A stretch of 64,000 bases of DNA, taken from contig NZ_LSEF01000090.1 in NCBI RefSeq assembly GCF_001641695.1, positions 216,725 to 280,724 on the forward strand, given 5' to 3'. This document shows, in pieces, positions 45,158 through 53,193 of this stretch. The notes beneath the pieces were generated by a model. The model was not told where the DNA came from. It did no database searches and was given only the letters and a program-made list of their open reading frames with translations. The stretch is from Bradyrhizobium neotropicale (GTDB lineage Bacteria > Pseudomonadota > Alphaproteobacteria > Rhizobiales > Xanthobacteraceae). Positions within the stretch are counted from its first letter, which is position 1. Every line of letters begins with the position of its first letter. Both the position numbers and the translations under genes were made by a program.

Positions 45158-45801
45158 GCGTTAGCCTTGCCCCGACGCTGCGCGTCCCCGATCGCGGCCG
45201 CCAGCGCTGTCTTCGTCTCGTTGACGAAATCCTCGACCAGCTCCTCGCGCGTGGCATGCGCGGCCTCGCCCGTGAACAGACCCTGCTCGGCCAGCATCAC
45301 CACGCCATGCAGCGCCGCCCAGATCTTGAGCGCCTGCCGCTCGCGCAAATAGCCCACTGCCGGCGCTTCCAGGGCTTCGATCACCAGCGCGAAAGTCTCG
45401 CGGGTGGCCTCATGCAGCTCGCTGCCCTTTGCGGCGCAAGACACCGTGCGCGAGGCGAACATCAAACGATAGATGCCGTTGCGGCGCAGACCGAAATCGA
45501 GCGTCGCCTGCGCCAGCCGCGACAGCTTCGACTTTTTCGATGGCTTCGCCATCGCCTCGCGCAGCACGACGGTGAGCTGCCGGAACGCCTCCGCCGTCAC
45601 CGCGGCGAGCAGCGCCTCGCGATCGGAAAAATGCCGATAAGGCGCCGGCTGCGAAACGCCGAGCTGCTTTGCGAGGGCCTTGATGCTGATCGCCTCCGCC
45701 CCGCCCCGCTCCGCCTCGCGTAGCGCAGCTTTGATCAGGGCATCACGGAGATCGCCGTGATGATAGGCGTTCTGCGGCTTGCGGGCGAGTTGTGACGGCA
45801 T
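45154..45801 (-). CDS. TetR family transcriptional regulator
   Basis: 215-residue regulator with an N-terminal TetR helix-turn-helix: DALIKAALREAERGGAEAISIKALAKQLGVSQPAPYRHFSDREALLAAV read in segments. The C-terminal ligand domain resembles the TetR_C WHG type (WAALHGVVMLAEQGLF). The ATG at 45801 is chosen; 15 codons upstream in frame are possible. It is divergent from the ferredoxin-P450 operon, which it probably represses. A near-palindrome lies at 45811-45824. Confidence 0.88.
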   Translation of the reverse strand: MPSQLARKPQNAYHHGDLRDALIKAALREAERGGAEAISIKALAKQLGVSQPAPYRHFSDREALLAAVTAEAFRQLTVVLREAMAKPSKKSKLSRLAQATLDFGLRRNGIYRLMFASRTVSCAAKGSELHEATRETFALVIEALEAPAVGYLRERQALKIWAALHGVVMLAEQGLFTGEAAHATREELVEDFVNETKTALAAAIGDAQRRGKANA

Positions 45802-45810
45802 CTTGACGCG

Positions 45811-45824
45811 AAACCTATAAGTTT
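45811..45824. promoter_or_regulatory. Possible TetR operator
   Basis: AAACCTATAAGTTT is a 14-bp palindrome with one mismatched pair, ten bases before the tetR start. A related core (ACTATAACTT, 45861-45870) occurs just past the -10 region of the putative ferredoxin promoter. Confidence 0.4.
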
Positions 45825-45828
45825 GCGC

Positions 45829-45858
45829 TTGACAGGGGAAGCCCATCGCGAATGTAAT
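45829..45858 (+). promoter_or_regulatory. Sigma70-like promoter of the ferredoxin-P450 operon
   Basis: TTGACA (45829-45834) and TGTAAT (45853-45858) with an 18-bp spacer, about 100 bases upstream of the ferredoxin start. The -35 is a perfect consensus and the -10 has one mismatch. Confidence 0.55.
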
Positions 45859-45957
45859 ATACTATAACTTCAATTAGCGGCGAATGCCGTCGATAAAATC
45901 AAACATGAGGAAACGCGCCCGGCCTTTTTAGGCCCGCGCCCACGACCGAGGACGCCA

Positions 45958-46167
45958 ATGGCAGAGCGACTCAAGGTTCACGTCGATCCCGACAAATGTC
46001 AGGGCCATGCGCGTTGCAAGGCGCTGGCGCCGGAATTGTTCGAGCTCGACGAATACGGCAACGCCCACGAGGCCGGAGATGGCACCGTCCCGGCCGGCCT
46101 GGAAGACAAGGCCTGGCTTGCCAAATCCAACTGTCCGGAAATCGCGATCGACGTAATCGAGGAATAG
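45958..46167 (+). CDS. P450-associated [3Fe-4S]-type ferredoxin
   Basis: 69-residue ferredoxin with three Cys: Cys14, Cys20 and Cys59 (before Pro), in the pattern C-x-x-H-x-x-C...CP. The position that would hold a fourth ligand is His17, the mark of single-cluster ferredoxins paired with bacterial cytochromes P450. Acidic C-terminus (DVIEE). It transfers electrons to the P450 encoded 56 bp downstream. No ferredoxin reductase is encoded nearby. Confidence 0.92.
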   Translation: MAERLKVHVDPDKCQGHARCKALAPELFELDEYGNAHEAGDGTVPAGLEDKAWLAKSNCPEIAIDVIEE

Positions 46168-46223
46168 CGCGCCTTTCGCAACGCGCGCCCCTTCAGCGAA
46201 AACCAGCGTGAGGATTCCCTGAG

Positions 46224-47444
46224 ATGTCCGACGTCAGCCAACCTGCCGCCCATCCGCCCGTCACCGACTGGCTCAACGATTTCGACCACACCGATCCGCA
46301 ATGGACGGAAGATCCCTTCCCGATCTGGGACGAGCTGCGCGCCGCAAGCCCGGTGGTGCATACCGAGCGTTTCCTCGGCTGCTACCTGCCGACGACGTAC
46401 GAGGCGGTACGAGCGATCGCCAACGATCCCGAGCACTTCTCGTCGCGCCGCATCATCGTCCGCGACGCGCGGCCGGAAATAACCAAGAGCGCCGCACCCC
46501 CGATCACCTCCGATCCGCCCGTGCACAAGCCGGCCAAGCAATTGCTGCTGCCGCCGTTCACGCCGGACGCGATGAAGAAGCTCGAGCCGCGGGTCCGCGC
46601 CATCTGCAACGAGCTGATCGACGGCTTCATCACCGAGAAGCAGGTGGACGCTGCGGCGCGCTACACCAAGCACATCCCGGTGCGGGCAATCGCCCACATG
46701 CTTGGCATTCCCGAAAGCGACAGCGACCTCTTCATCAACTGGATCCACATGATCTTGGAGCTCGGCATCAAGGACGAGAACATGCTGCTCCAGGCCGTCC
46801 ACGAGATGAGCGACTATTTCAGCGCGCATATCGAGGAGCGCAGATCGAGGCCGACCGATGATCTCATTTCCTATCTGATGAACGCTCGGGGCAAGGACGG
46901 CCAGCCGCTCGAGGAAGAGCACGTGCTGGGCTCGCTGCGCCTACTGCTGATCGCCGGCATCGACACCACCTGGAGCGCGATCGGCTCCTCGCTCTGGCAT
47001 CTCGCCCACACGCCAGCCGATCGCGAGCGCCTGGTCGCCGAGCCGGAACTGATGCCGACGGCCGTCGAAGAATTCCTGCGCGCCTATTCTCCAGTGACGA
47101 TGGCACGCGAGGTGGTCAAGGAGACCACGGTCTCGGGCTGCCCGGTGAAGCCGGGCAACATGGTGCTGCTGTCCTTCCCCGCAGCCAACCGCGATCCCAA
47201 GATGTTTCCGGACGCTGACAAAGTCGTGATCGACCGTCGGGAGAACCGCCACGCCGCGTTCGGCCTCGGCATCCATCGCTGCGTCGGTTCCAACCTGGCG
47301 CGGATGGAGATGCAGGTTGCGCTGGAGGAATGGCTGAAACGGATTCCGGACTTCGCCCTCGACCCGGCAGGCTCCGTGACCTGGTCGCAGGGGACGGTGA
47401 GAGGCCCCCGCCAGTTGCCATTTCTGCTCGGAAAGGCGATGTAG
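46224..47444 (+). CDS. Cytochrome P450
   Basis: Soluble bacterial P450 of 406 residues. I-helix oxygen-activation motif AGIDTT is at 244-249, K-helix E-x-x-R as EFLR at 283-286, and the heme loop FGLGIHRCVG with the heme-ligand Cys353. All key residues are intact. It most likely hydroxylates a small organic compound using the neighbouring ferredoxin. The transporter gene starts 33 bp after its stop, behind a hairpin that begins on the stop codon. Confidence 0.95.
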   Translation: MSDVSQPAAHPPVTDWLNDFDHTDPQWTEDPFPIWDELRAASPVVHTERFLGCYLPTTYEAVRAIANDPEHFSSRRIIVRDARPEITKSAAPPITSDPPVHKPAKQLLLPPFTPDAMKKLEPRVRAICNELIDGFITEKQVDAAARYTKHIPVRAIAHMLGIPESDSDLFINWIHMILELGIKDENMLLQAVHEMSDYFSAHIEERRSRPTDDLISYLMNARGKDGQPLEEEHVLGSLRLLLIAGIDTTWSAIGSSLWHLAHTPADRERLVAEPELMPTAVEEFLRAYSPVTMAREVVKETTVSGCPVKPGNMVLLSFPAANRDPKMFPDADKVVIDRRENRHAAFGLGIHRCVGSNLARMEMQVALEEWLKRIPDFALDPAGSVTWSQGTVRGPRQLPFLLGKAM

Positions 47445-47473
47445 GCCTCTCCAAAAGCAAAAGCGGAGAGGCC
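47444..47473 (+). promoter_or_regulatory. Hairpin covering the Shine-Dalgarno site of the transporter gene
   Basis: GGCCTCTCC (47444-47452), 12-base loop of two AAAAGC units, GGAGAGGCC (47465-47473). The stem starts on the last base of the P450 stop codon. Its 3' arm contains GGAGAGG, the only Shine-Dalgarno sequence for the ATG at 47478. No T-run follows, so it is not an intrinsic terminator. Confidence 0.75.
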
Positions 47474-47477
47474 GGAT

Positions 47478-48800
47478 ATGACAGAGCAAGCAATCAAACC
47501 GGCCTCCGAGCAATTTGACATCGCCGACGCCGAGCGGCGGATCAAGGCGATCTTCATCGGCTCGATCGGCAATCTCGTCGAATGGTATGATTTTTACGCC
47601 TATACGGCGTTCGCCCTGTATTTCGCGCCGGCCTTCTTCCCCGGCAACGATCCCGTCGTCCAGCAATTGAACGCAGCCGTCGTGTTCGCGGCGACCTTCC
47701 TGATGCGCCCCTTGGGCGGCTGGTTCTTCGGCTACCTCGCCGACCATTTCGGCCGGCGCATTTCGCTGACGCTGTCGGTCGTCTTCATGTGCTTCGGCTC
47801 GCTGATCATCGCGTTGACGCCGACCTATGCCACGATCGGCTTTGCCGCCCCGGTGATCCTGGCGCTGGCCCGCGTAATCGAGGGCCTGAGCCTCGGCGGC
47901 GAATACGGCGCCAGCGCAACTTACCTGAGCGAGGTCGCCGATCCCAAACGCCGCGGCTTTTATTCAAGCTTTCAATACGTCACGCTGATCGGCGGCCAGC
48001 TCACCGCGATCATCGTGCTGCTCCTGCTGCAAAAGGTCTTCCTCACCCCGGAAGAGCTGAAGGCCTGGGGCTGGCGCATCCCGTTTGCGATTGGCGCGGC
48101 GCTCGCGATCTTCGCCGCGGTGATGCGGCGCGGCCTGCACGAGACCGAGGCGTTCGAGGAAGCCAAGAAGGTGGTGAAGCCGACCGGTTCGATCACCAAC
48201 CTGCTGCGATATCCGCGCGAGCTGTTGCTGGTGATGGGCCTGACCGCCGGCGGTACCGCGGCGTTCTACACCTTCACCACCTACATGCAGACCTTCGTCA
48301 AGCTCTCGGTCGGATTGACCGAGGACCAGACAACCTTCGTTATCTTCGGCACCCTGATCTTCGCGACCATCCTGCAGCCAATCTATGGCGCGATCTCCGA
48401 CAAGATCGGACGCAAGCCGCTCCTGATCTTCTTCGGCGTCGCCGGCACGCTCGCGACCGTTCCGCTGCTGATGACGCTGAAGGAGACCAAGTCGCCCTTC
48501 ATCGCCTTCATCCTGATCTGCGCCGCCTGGCTGTTCGTGGCCGGCTATACGTCGATCAACGCGGTGGTGAAGGCCGAGCTGTTCCCGACCAATGTCCGCG
48601 CCCTCGGCGTCGGCCTGCCCTATGCGATCACGGTGTCGATCTTCGGCGGCACGGCGCCGGCGATCGCGCTCTATTTCAAGACCATCGGGCACGAGGAATG
48701 GTTCTACTTCTACCTCAGCGGCATCATCTGCATCTCGCTGATCATCTATGCTACGATGCGCGACACCAAGCATGCCTCCGCGATGCATCGCCACGAGTAG
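47478..48800 (+). CDS. MFS transporter, metabolite:H+ symporter (MHS) family
   Basis: Twelve-helix inner-membrane transporter of 440 residues. The family-specific start IGNLVEWYDFYAYTAFALYFAPAFFP is present, then FGYLADHFGRRISLTLSV (the MFS loop 2-3 motif), EGLSLGGEYGASATYLSE, and LPYAITVSIFGGTAP near the C-terminal half. MHS members import mono- or dicarboxylates and related solutes with protons. Within the P450 operon it probably imports the P450 substrate. Translation is likely coupled to the P450 through the upstream hairpin. Confidence 0.92.
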   Translation: MTEQAIKPASEQFDIADAERRIKAIFIGSIGNLVEWYDFYAYTAFALYFAPAFFPGNDPVVQQLNAAVVFAATFLMRPLGGWFFGYLADHFGRRISLTLSVVFMCFGSLIIALTPTYATIGFAAPVILALARVIEGLSLGGEYGASATYLSEVADPKRRGFYSSFQYVTLIGGQLTAIIVLLLLQKVFLTPEELKAWGWRIPFAIGAALAIFAAVMRRGLHETEAFEEAKKVVKPTGSITNLLRYPRELLLVMGLTAGGTAAFYTFTTYMQTFVKLSVGLTEDQTTFVIFGTLIFATILQPIYGAISDKIGRKPLLIFFGVAGTLATVPLLMTLKETKSPFIAFILICAAWLFVAGYTSINAVVKAELFPTNVRALGVGLPYAITVSIFGGTAPAIALYFKTIGHEEWFYFYLSGIICISLIIYATMRDTKHASAMHRHE

Positions 48801-48818
48801 CCCAGTCACGAGTAACCA

Positions 48819-49484
48819 ATGGCCGACGACAACGAGCCGCCGCCCGACAGCAAGCTGACGCGCACCAAGGAGAAATGGGCGCGCGAGGGCCGCTTCCTGA
48901 CCGGCAGGATGACCCGCCCGGAGGACCAGCGCCTGCCGCCTGGCCAGCACCTCACCAGGGACTGGCCGGTGCTCGACCTCGGCCTTTCACCGGAGATCTC
49001 GCGCGAGCGCTGGCGGCTCGACGTCTATGGCGCGGTCGACAACCCCGTGTTCTGGACCTTTGCGGAATTCGCCGCCCAAAGACAGGCGCAGTTCACCTCC
49101 GACATCCACTGCGTCACGACCTGGTCCCGCTACGACAATCAGTGGGAAGGCCTCGCAACGCGCGAGCTGCTCGACATCTGCCAACCGCGCGCTGATGCAC
49201 GCTTCGTGGTGCTGCATTCCTATGACGGCTACACCACCAATCTCGCACTCGACGATTTTGCAGCCGAGGATGCTTTGCTCGCCCATACCTGGTCGGGCGA
49301 GCCTCTGACGGACGAGCACGGCGGCCCGGTGCGGCTGGTTGTACCGCATCTCTATTTCTGGAAGAGCGCGAAATGGCTCCAGGCCATCGAATTCCTGACC
49401 GAGGACGCGCCGGGCTTCTGGGAAGTCCGCGGCTACCATAACCGCGGCGATCCCTGGGCCGAACAGCGCTATTCGAGCGATTAG
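48819..49484 (+). CDS. Sulfite-oxidase-like molybdopterin oxidoreductase
   Basis: 221-residue single-domain protein of the sulfite oxidase/YedY family. Cys98 in DIHCVTTWSRYDNQWEG is the expected molybdenum ligand; later VVPHLYFWKSAKWLQ and a C-terminal GYHNRGDPWAEQRY complete the fold. There is no signal peptide and no heme domain, so it appears cytoplasmic. The electron acceptor and substrate are unknown. It lies 18 bp after the transporter and 26 bp before the hydrolase-OsmC gene. Confidence 0.87.
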   Translation: MADDNEPPPDSKLTRTKEKWAREGRFLTGRMTRPEDQRLPPGQHLTRDWPVLDLGLSPEISRERWRLDVYGAVDNPVFWTFAEFAAQRQAQFTSDIHCVTTWSRYDNQWEGLATRELLDICQPRADARFVVLHSYDGYTTNLALDDFAAEDALLAHTWSGEPLTDEHGGPVRLVVPHLYFWKSAKWLQAIEFLTEDAPGFWEVRGYHNRGDPWAEQRYSSD

Positions 49485-49510
49485 AGTTCACGAAGAACGG
49501 GGGAGAGCCC

Positions 49511-50734
49511 ATGGCTACGGAACGCTTTCAATTCCAGGGCGAAGGCGGCCATCAGCTTGCGGCCGCGCTGGAGCTGCCGGACGGCGAGCCGGCGGCCTAC
49601 GCGCTGTTCGCGCATTGCTTCACCTGCGGCAAGGATACGCTGGCAGCCAAGCGCATCTCGGTCTCGCTCGCGGCCAAGGGCATCGCGGTGCTGCGCTTCG
49701 ACTTCACCGGCCTCGGCTCCAGCGAGGGCGACTTCGCCAATTCGACGTTCTCCTCCAACGTCGCCGATCTCGTCCATGCCGCCGACCACCTGCGCGAGAC
49801 CCGCAAGGCGCCGTCGATGCTGATCGGACACAGCCTCGGCGGCGCCGCGATCCTGGCGGCGGCCGACAAAATTCCGGAGGCCAAGGCCGTCGCGACCATC
49901 GCCGCCCCCTCCGATCCAGCGCACGTCACCGGCCTGTTCAAGGATCATGTCGACGCGATCCGCGCGCAGGGCGAGGTCGAAGTGTCGCTCGCAGGGCGCC
50001 CGTTCCGGATCAAGCGCGAATTCCTCGACGACATCGTCGAGCAAGAGCTGATGAAGGACATCACCGGCCTGCACAAGGCGCTACTGGTGATGCATTCGCC
50101 GGTCGACGACACCGTCGGCATCGACAATGCGACCAAGATATTCATCTCGGCAAAGCACCCCAAGAGTTTCGTCTCGCTCGATCATGCCGATCATCTGCTC
50201 ACAAAGCCCGCGGACGCACTCTATACGGCCGACGTGATCACAGCTTGGGCGAGCCGCTACATCAACACGGCAAAGCCTGCAAAGGCGATGGATCTCGCCG
50301 AGGCGCCGCGCCAGGTGGTGGTGCAGGAGACGCGCAAAAGCAAGTTCAACCAGACCATTTCGGTCGGACCACATCGCCTGGTGGCGGACGAGCCGGTTGC
50401 TGCAGGCGGCGAGGATGCCGGCCCCGGGCCCTACGATTTCCTGCTGGCCGGACTTGGCGCTTGCACCTCCATGACGATGCGGCTCTATGCCGACCGCAAG
50501 TCGCTGCCGCTCGACCGTGTCACCGTCACGCTGAAGCATTCCAAGATCTACGCAAAGGACTGCGCAGAGTGCGAGACGCGCGACGGCATGCTCGACCAGA
50601 TCGATCGCGTGATTGCGATGGAAGGCACGCTCGACGTCGAGCAGCGCAAGAAGCTGATGGAGATCGCCGACAAGTGTCCGGTGCACCGGACCCTGACCTC
50701 GGAGATCCGTATCGTGACGAAGGCTGCGGAGTGA
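49511..50734 (+). CDS. Alpha/beta hydrolase-OsmC fusion protein
   Basis: Two-domain protein of 407 residues. Residues 1-250 are an alpha/beta hydrolase with nucleophile Ser108 in GHSLGG, Asp near 200 (HSPVDDTVG) and His near 225-228 (LDHADHLL). Residues about 275-407 are an OsmC/Ohr-type domain with Cys318 (GLGACTSM) and Cys389 (DKCPVHRTL), the pair used by OsmC proteins to reduce organic hydroperoxides. This fusion is widespread in proteobacteria, its joint role unclear. Last gene of the P450 operon. Confidence 0.9.
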   Translation: MATERFQFQGEGGHQLAAALELPDGEPAAYALFAHCFTCGKDTLAAKRISVSLAAKGIAVLRFDFTGLGSSEGDFANSTFSSNVADLVHAADHLRETRKAPSMLIGHSLGGAAILAAADKIPEAKAVATIAAPSDPAHVTGLFKDHVDAIRAQGEVEVSLAGRPFRIKREFLDDIVEQELMKDITGLHKALLVMHSPVDDTVGIDNATKIFISAKHPKSFVSLDHADHLLTKPADALYTADVITAWASRYINTAKPAKAMDLAEAPRQVVVQETRKSKFNQTISVGPHRLVADEPVAAGGEDAGPGPYDFLLAGLGACTSMTMRLYADRKSLPLDRVTVTLKHSKIYAKDCAECETRDGMLDQIDRVIAMEGTLDVEQRKKLMEIADKCPVHRTLTSEIRIVTKAAE

Positions 50735-50744
50735 GGTAACCACT

Positions 50745-52175
50745 CTAGAAGCAGGACGCCATCGTCCGCACGGCCGCGCTGATCTCGTTCTCGCGCCATG
50801 CCGCGAAGCCGAGCAATAGGCCGTGATCGCGCGGTCGGCCGAGCGACAGGCTGGACAGAGCTCGCGTCTCGACCCCGGCCTCGACCAGCCGTTTGACCGC
50901 CGTACGATCTGCGCTGCCGCGCTTGAGGCGCGCAATGAGCTGGATGCCGCCTGAGGGCGCCTCGACCTCGAGAAAATCGCCGAGGCGGCGTTCCATCTCG
51001 CCGACGAGGTGATCGCGCCGCGCATGGTAGAGTCGGCGCATCCGGCGCAGATGCGCGAGGAAGTGCCCGTCGGCGATGAACTCGGCCAGCGCTTCCTGGA
51101 TGTTGCTGGCTGCGATCAGCCCGATGTGCCGCTGCGCGATCTCCAGGGTATCGCGCAGGGCCGGCGGCGCGACGAGGTATCCGAGGCGGATATCTGAGGT
51201 CATCACCTTCGAGAAGGTGCCGACGTAGAACACGCGGCCGAGCGTATCGAGCCCCTGCAAGGACGGCACCGGCCGACTGTCATAGTGGAACTCGCCGTCG
51301 TAATCGTCCTCGATGATCCAGGTCTTGCCCGGCCGGCATGCAGCGAGAAATTCGCTGCGACGGGCAAGCGACATCAATCGACCCGTCGGATGCTGGTGCG
51401 ACGGCGTCATAAAGATGAGCTTTGGCGCGGCCGTTCCAACCACCCGCTGCATGCCCTGCTCATCCAGCCCGAGGCCGATCACGCGCGCACCGGAAGCGCG
51501 GAAGGCGGCCGCAGCGCCGGGATAGCCGGGGTCTTCGACCCAAACCTCGTCACCGGGCGTGATGAGGGTGGCTGCAATCAAGGTCAACGCAGCCTGCGCG
51601 CTCGGCAGAATCATGATCTGCTCCGCCGCCGCGCGCACGCCCCTGTTGGTCGCGAGGTAGTGCGCCAGCGCCTCGCGCAGGCGCGGCCGGTTCACCGGTC
51701 CGAGTTCACGTTTCCCCGCACGCACGGCACTGCGGCGCAGGCAGCGCGCCCAGATCTCGTTCGGAAACTCTCGGGCATCCGCATGGCCAGGCCTCAAGGG
51801 GCGGAGCGGCGCCAGATACGACATCGGCCAATCCGTCTCGCGCAGCTTCGAGGCCCAGGGCGAGAGCCGGGGCTTGCCAGGCTGCACGCGCGACGCGGCA
51901 GCGCCAACTCGCTCGATGCGTTCGGCGCCATCGATCATCACAACCGGACGTCGCCCGTGGGACATCTCCAGATATCCCTCCGCAGCGAGCTGCTCGAACG
52001 CAAAGCTGACGGTGTTGCGCGACACATCGAGATCACTTGCTAGCCGGCGGCTCGACGGCAGCACACGGCCCTTGCCGAGCCGACCGCTCGCAATGAGACG
52101 CCGAAGCTGGCTCGTCAATTGCGCAACCAGCCCATCGTGGCCGGATCGCTCCAGCACGATCAGCCCGGAGATCAT
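50745..52175 (-). CDS. MocR-type (GntR/aminotransferase) transcriptional regulator
   Basis: 476 residues. The N-terminal GntR winged helix (LTSQLRRLIASGRLGKGRVLPSSRRLASDLDVSRNTVSFAFEQLAAEGYLE in order) is joined to a fold-I aminotransferase domain with VEDPGYPGAAAAFRA, IEDDYDGEFHYD and the PLP-Lys segment GTFSKVM. MocR regulators use PLP or its external aldimine as effector. Start ATG at 52175 puts the helix-turn-helix at the normal place. It is divergent from the EamA gene; direct and inverted TGGCAC sites lie between them. Confidence 0.9.
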   Translation of the reverse strand: MISGLIVLERSGHDGLVAQLTSQLRRLIASGRLGKGRVLPSSRRLASDLDVSRNTVSFAFEQLAAEGYLEMSHGRRPVVMIDGAERIERVGAAASRVQPGKPRLSPWASKLRETDWPMSYLAPLRPLRPGHADAREFPNEIWARCLRRSAVRAGKRELGPVNRPRLREALAHYLATNRGVRAAAEQIMILPSAQAALTLIAATLITPGDEVWVEDPGYPGAAAAFRASGARVIGLGLDEQGMQRVVGTAAPKLIFMTPSHQHPTGRLMSLARRSEFLAACRPGKTWIIEDDYDGEFHYDSRPVPSLQGLDTLGRVFYVGTFSKVMTSDIRLGYLVAPPALRDTLEIAQRHIGLIAASNIQEALAEFIADGHFLAHLRRMRRLYHARRDHLVGEMERRLGDFLEVEAPSGGIQLIARLKRGSADRTAVKRLVEAGVETRALSSLSLGRPRDHGLLLGFAAWRENEISAAVRTMASCF

Positions 52176-52187
52176 CGCCTCGGAAAC

Positions 52188-52230
52188 TGGCACCTTGTTT
52201 CTTTCCAATCTGGCACTTTTTTTGGTGCCA
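52188..52230. promoter_or_regulatory. MocR-type operator: direct and inverted TGGCAC boxes
   Basis: TGGCACC at 52188-52194 and TGGCAC at 52211-52216 are direct repeats 23 bp apart. The second also forms an inverted repeat with GTGCCA at 52225-52230 across an 8-base T-rich spacer. They lie between the mocR start and the EamA gene, matching the direct-plus-inverted layout known for MocR regulators such as PdxR. Confidence 0.7.
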
Positions 52231-52275
52231 ATTGCGATGCTATCTGTCGGACGACGCCGCTTCAAGGAACTTGCA

Positions 52276-53193
52276 ATGAACGCCTCCCTGTCACCTCGCG
52301 CGGCCATCGGCCTGTTCCTGATCGTCGTCCTGGCCTGGGGCGTGAACTGGTCGGTGACCAAGCAGCTGGTACAGTTCGTGCCGCCGCTGTGGAGCGCGGC
52401 GATCCGGAGCTGGATCGCGCTCGTCGGCCTGTTCGTGATCCTGTGCGCGAGCGACAACCTCGTCATTCCGGAACGTCACGACGTGCCCGTGATCTTGAGC
52501 GTCGCGCTGCTGCACATGACATTGTTCTCGACGCTGACCGCCGCTGGCCTGCGCTTCATTCCCGCCAGCAAGGGCATCGTGCTCGGCTATACGACTCCGC
52601 TCTGGGTCGCGCTCGCGGCGCCGCTGCTCGGAAAGGAAAGGCTGACCGCGCCGAAGGTCGGCGGCGCATTGCTGGGCCTGGCCGGCCTCGCCGTGATCCT
52701 GAACCCATCCTCGATCGACTGGACCAACGTCAATGTCGTGCTCGGCGCCGGCATGGTGATCCTCGCGGCCATTTGCTGGGCCGCGAACATCATCTATCTG
52801 CGCTCGCATCGCTGGATCGCGTCCCCGCTCCAGCTCCTGATCTGGCAAGTGCTCGTGGCGACGGTGGTGCTGACGATCACGGCGACGATCACGGACGGAC
52901 TGCTGCACGTCGAATGGTCATCCCGGCTCGTGCTGCTGTTCCTGTATTCGGGCCTGATCGGAACGGTGCTGGCCTATTGGGCGATGTCGATGGTCAACAA
53001 GAGCATCTCGGCCCTGACCACGTCGCTCGGCACCACAGGAACGCCGATTGTCGGCATCGCCAGCGCCGCGATCCTGCTCGGCGAACCTATCGACATCAGC
53101 CTTGCCGTCGCGGCCGCGTTGATCGTCGCTGGCATCGGCGTTGCCACGCTGGCCGACCGGCCTCTGCGCGGTCAGGCCACCGCGAGAGGCTGA
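52276..53193 (+). CDS. EamA/DMT family transporter
   Basis: Inner-membrane drug/metabolite exporter of 305 residues with ten hydrophobic helices in two EamA repeats. The first starts LFLIVVLAWGVNWSVTKQLV and the second GMVILAAICWAANIIYLRSH. The end of repeat two, TPIVGIASAAILLGEPIDIS, has the usual Gly-Glu-Pro. It is divergent from the MocR regulator, which probably controls it. Its 3' end overlaps the end of the convergent YeeE/YedE gene by 22 bp. Confidence 0.9.
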   Translation: MNASLSPRAAIGLFLIVVLAWGVNWSVTKQLVQFVPPLWSAAIRSWIALVGLFVILCASDNLVIPERHDVPVILSVALLHMTLFSTLTAAGLRFIPASKGIVLGYTTPLWVALAAPLLGKERLTAPKVGGALLGLAGLAVILNPSSIDWTNVNVVLGAGMVILAAICWAANIIYLRSHRWIASPLQLLIWQVLVATVVLTITATITDGLLHVEWSSRLVLLFLYSGLIGTVLAYWAMSMVNKSISALTTSLGTTGTPIVGIASAAILLGEPIDISLAVAAALIVAGIGVATLADRPLRGQATARG

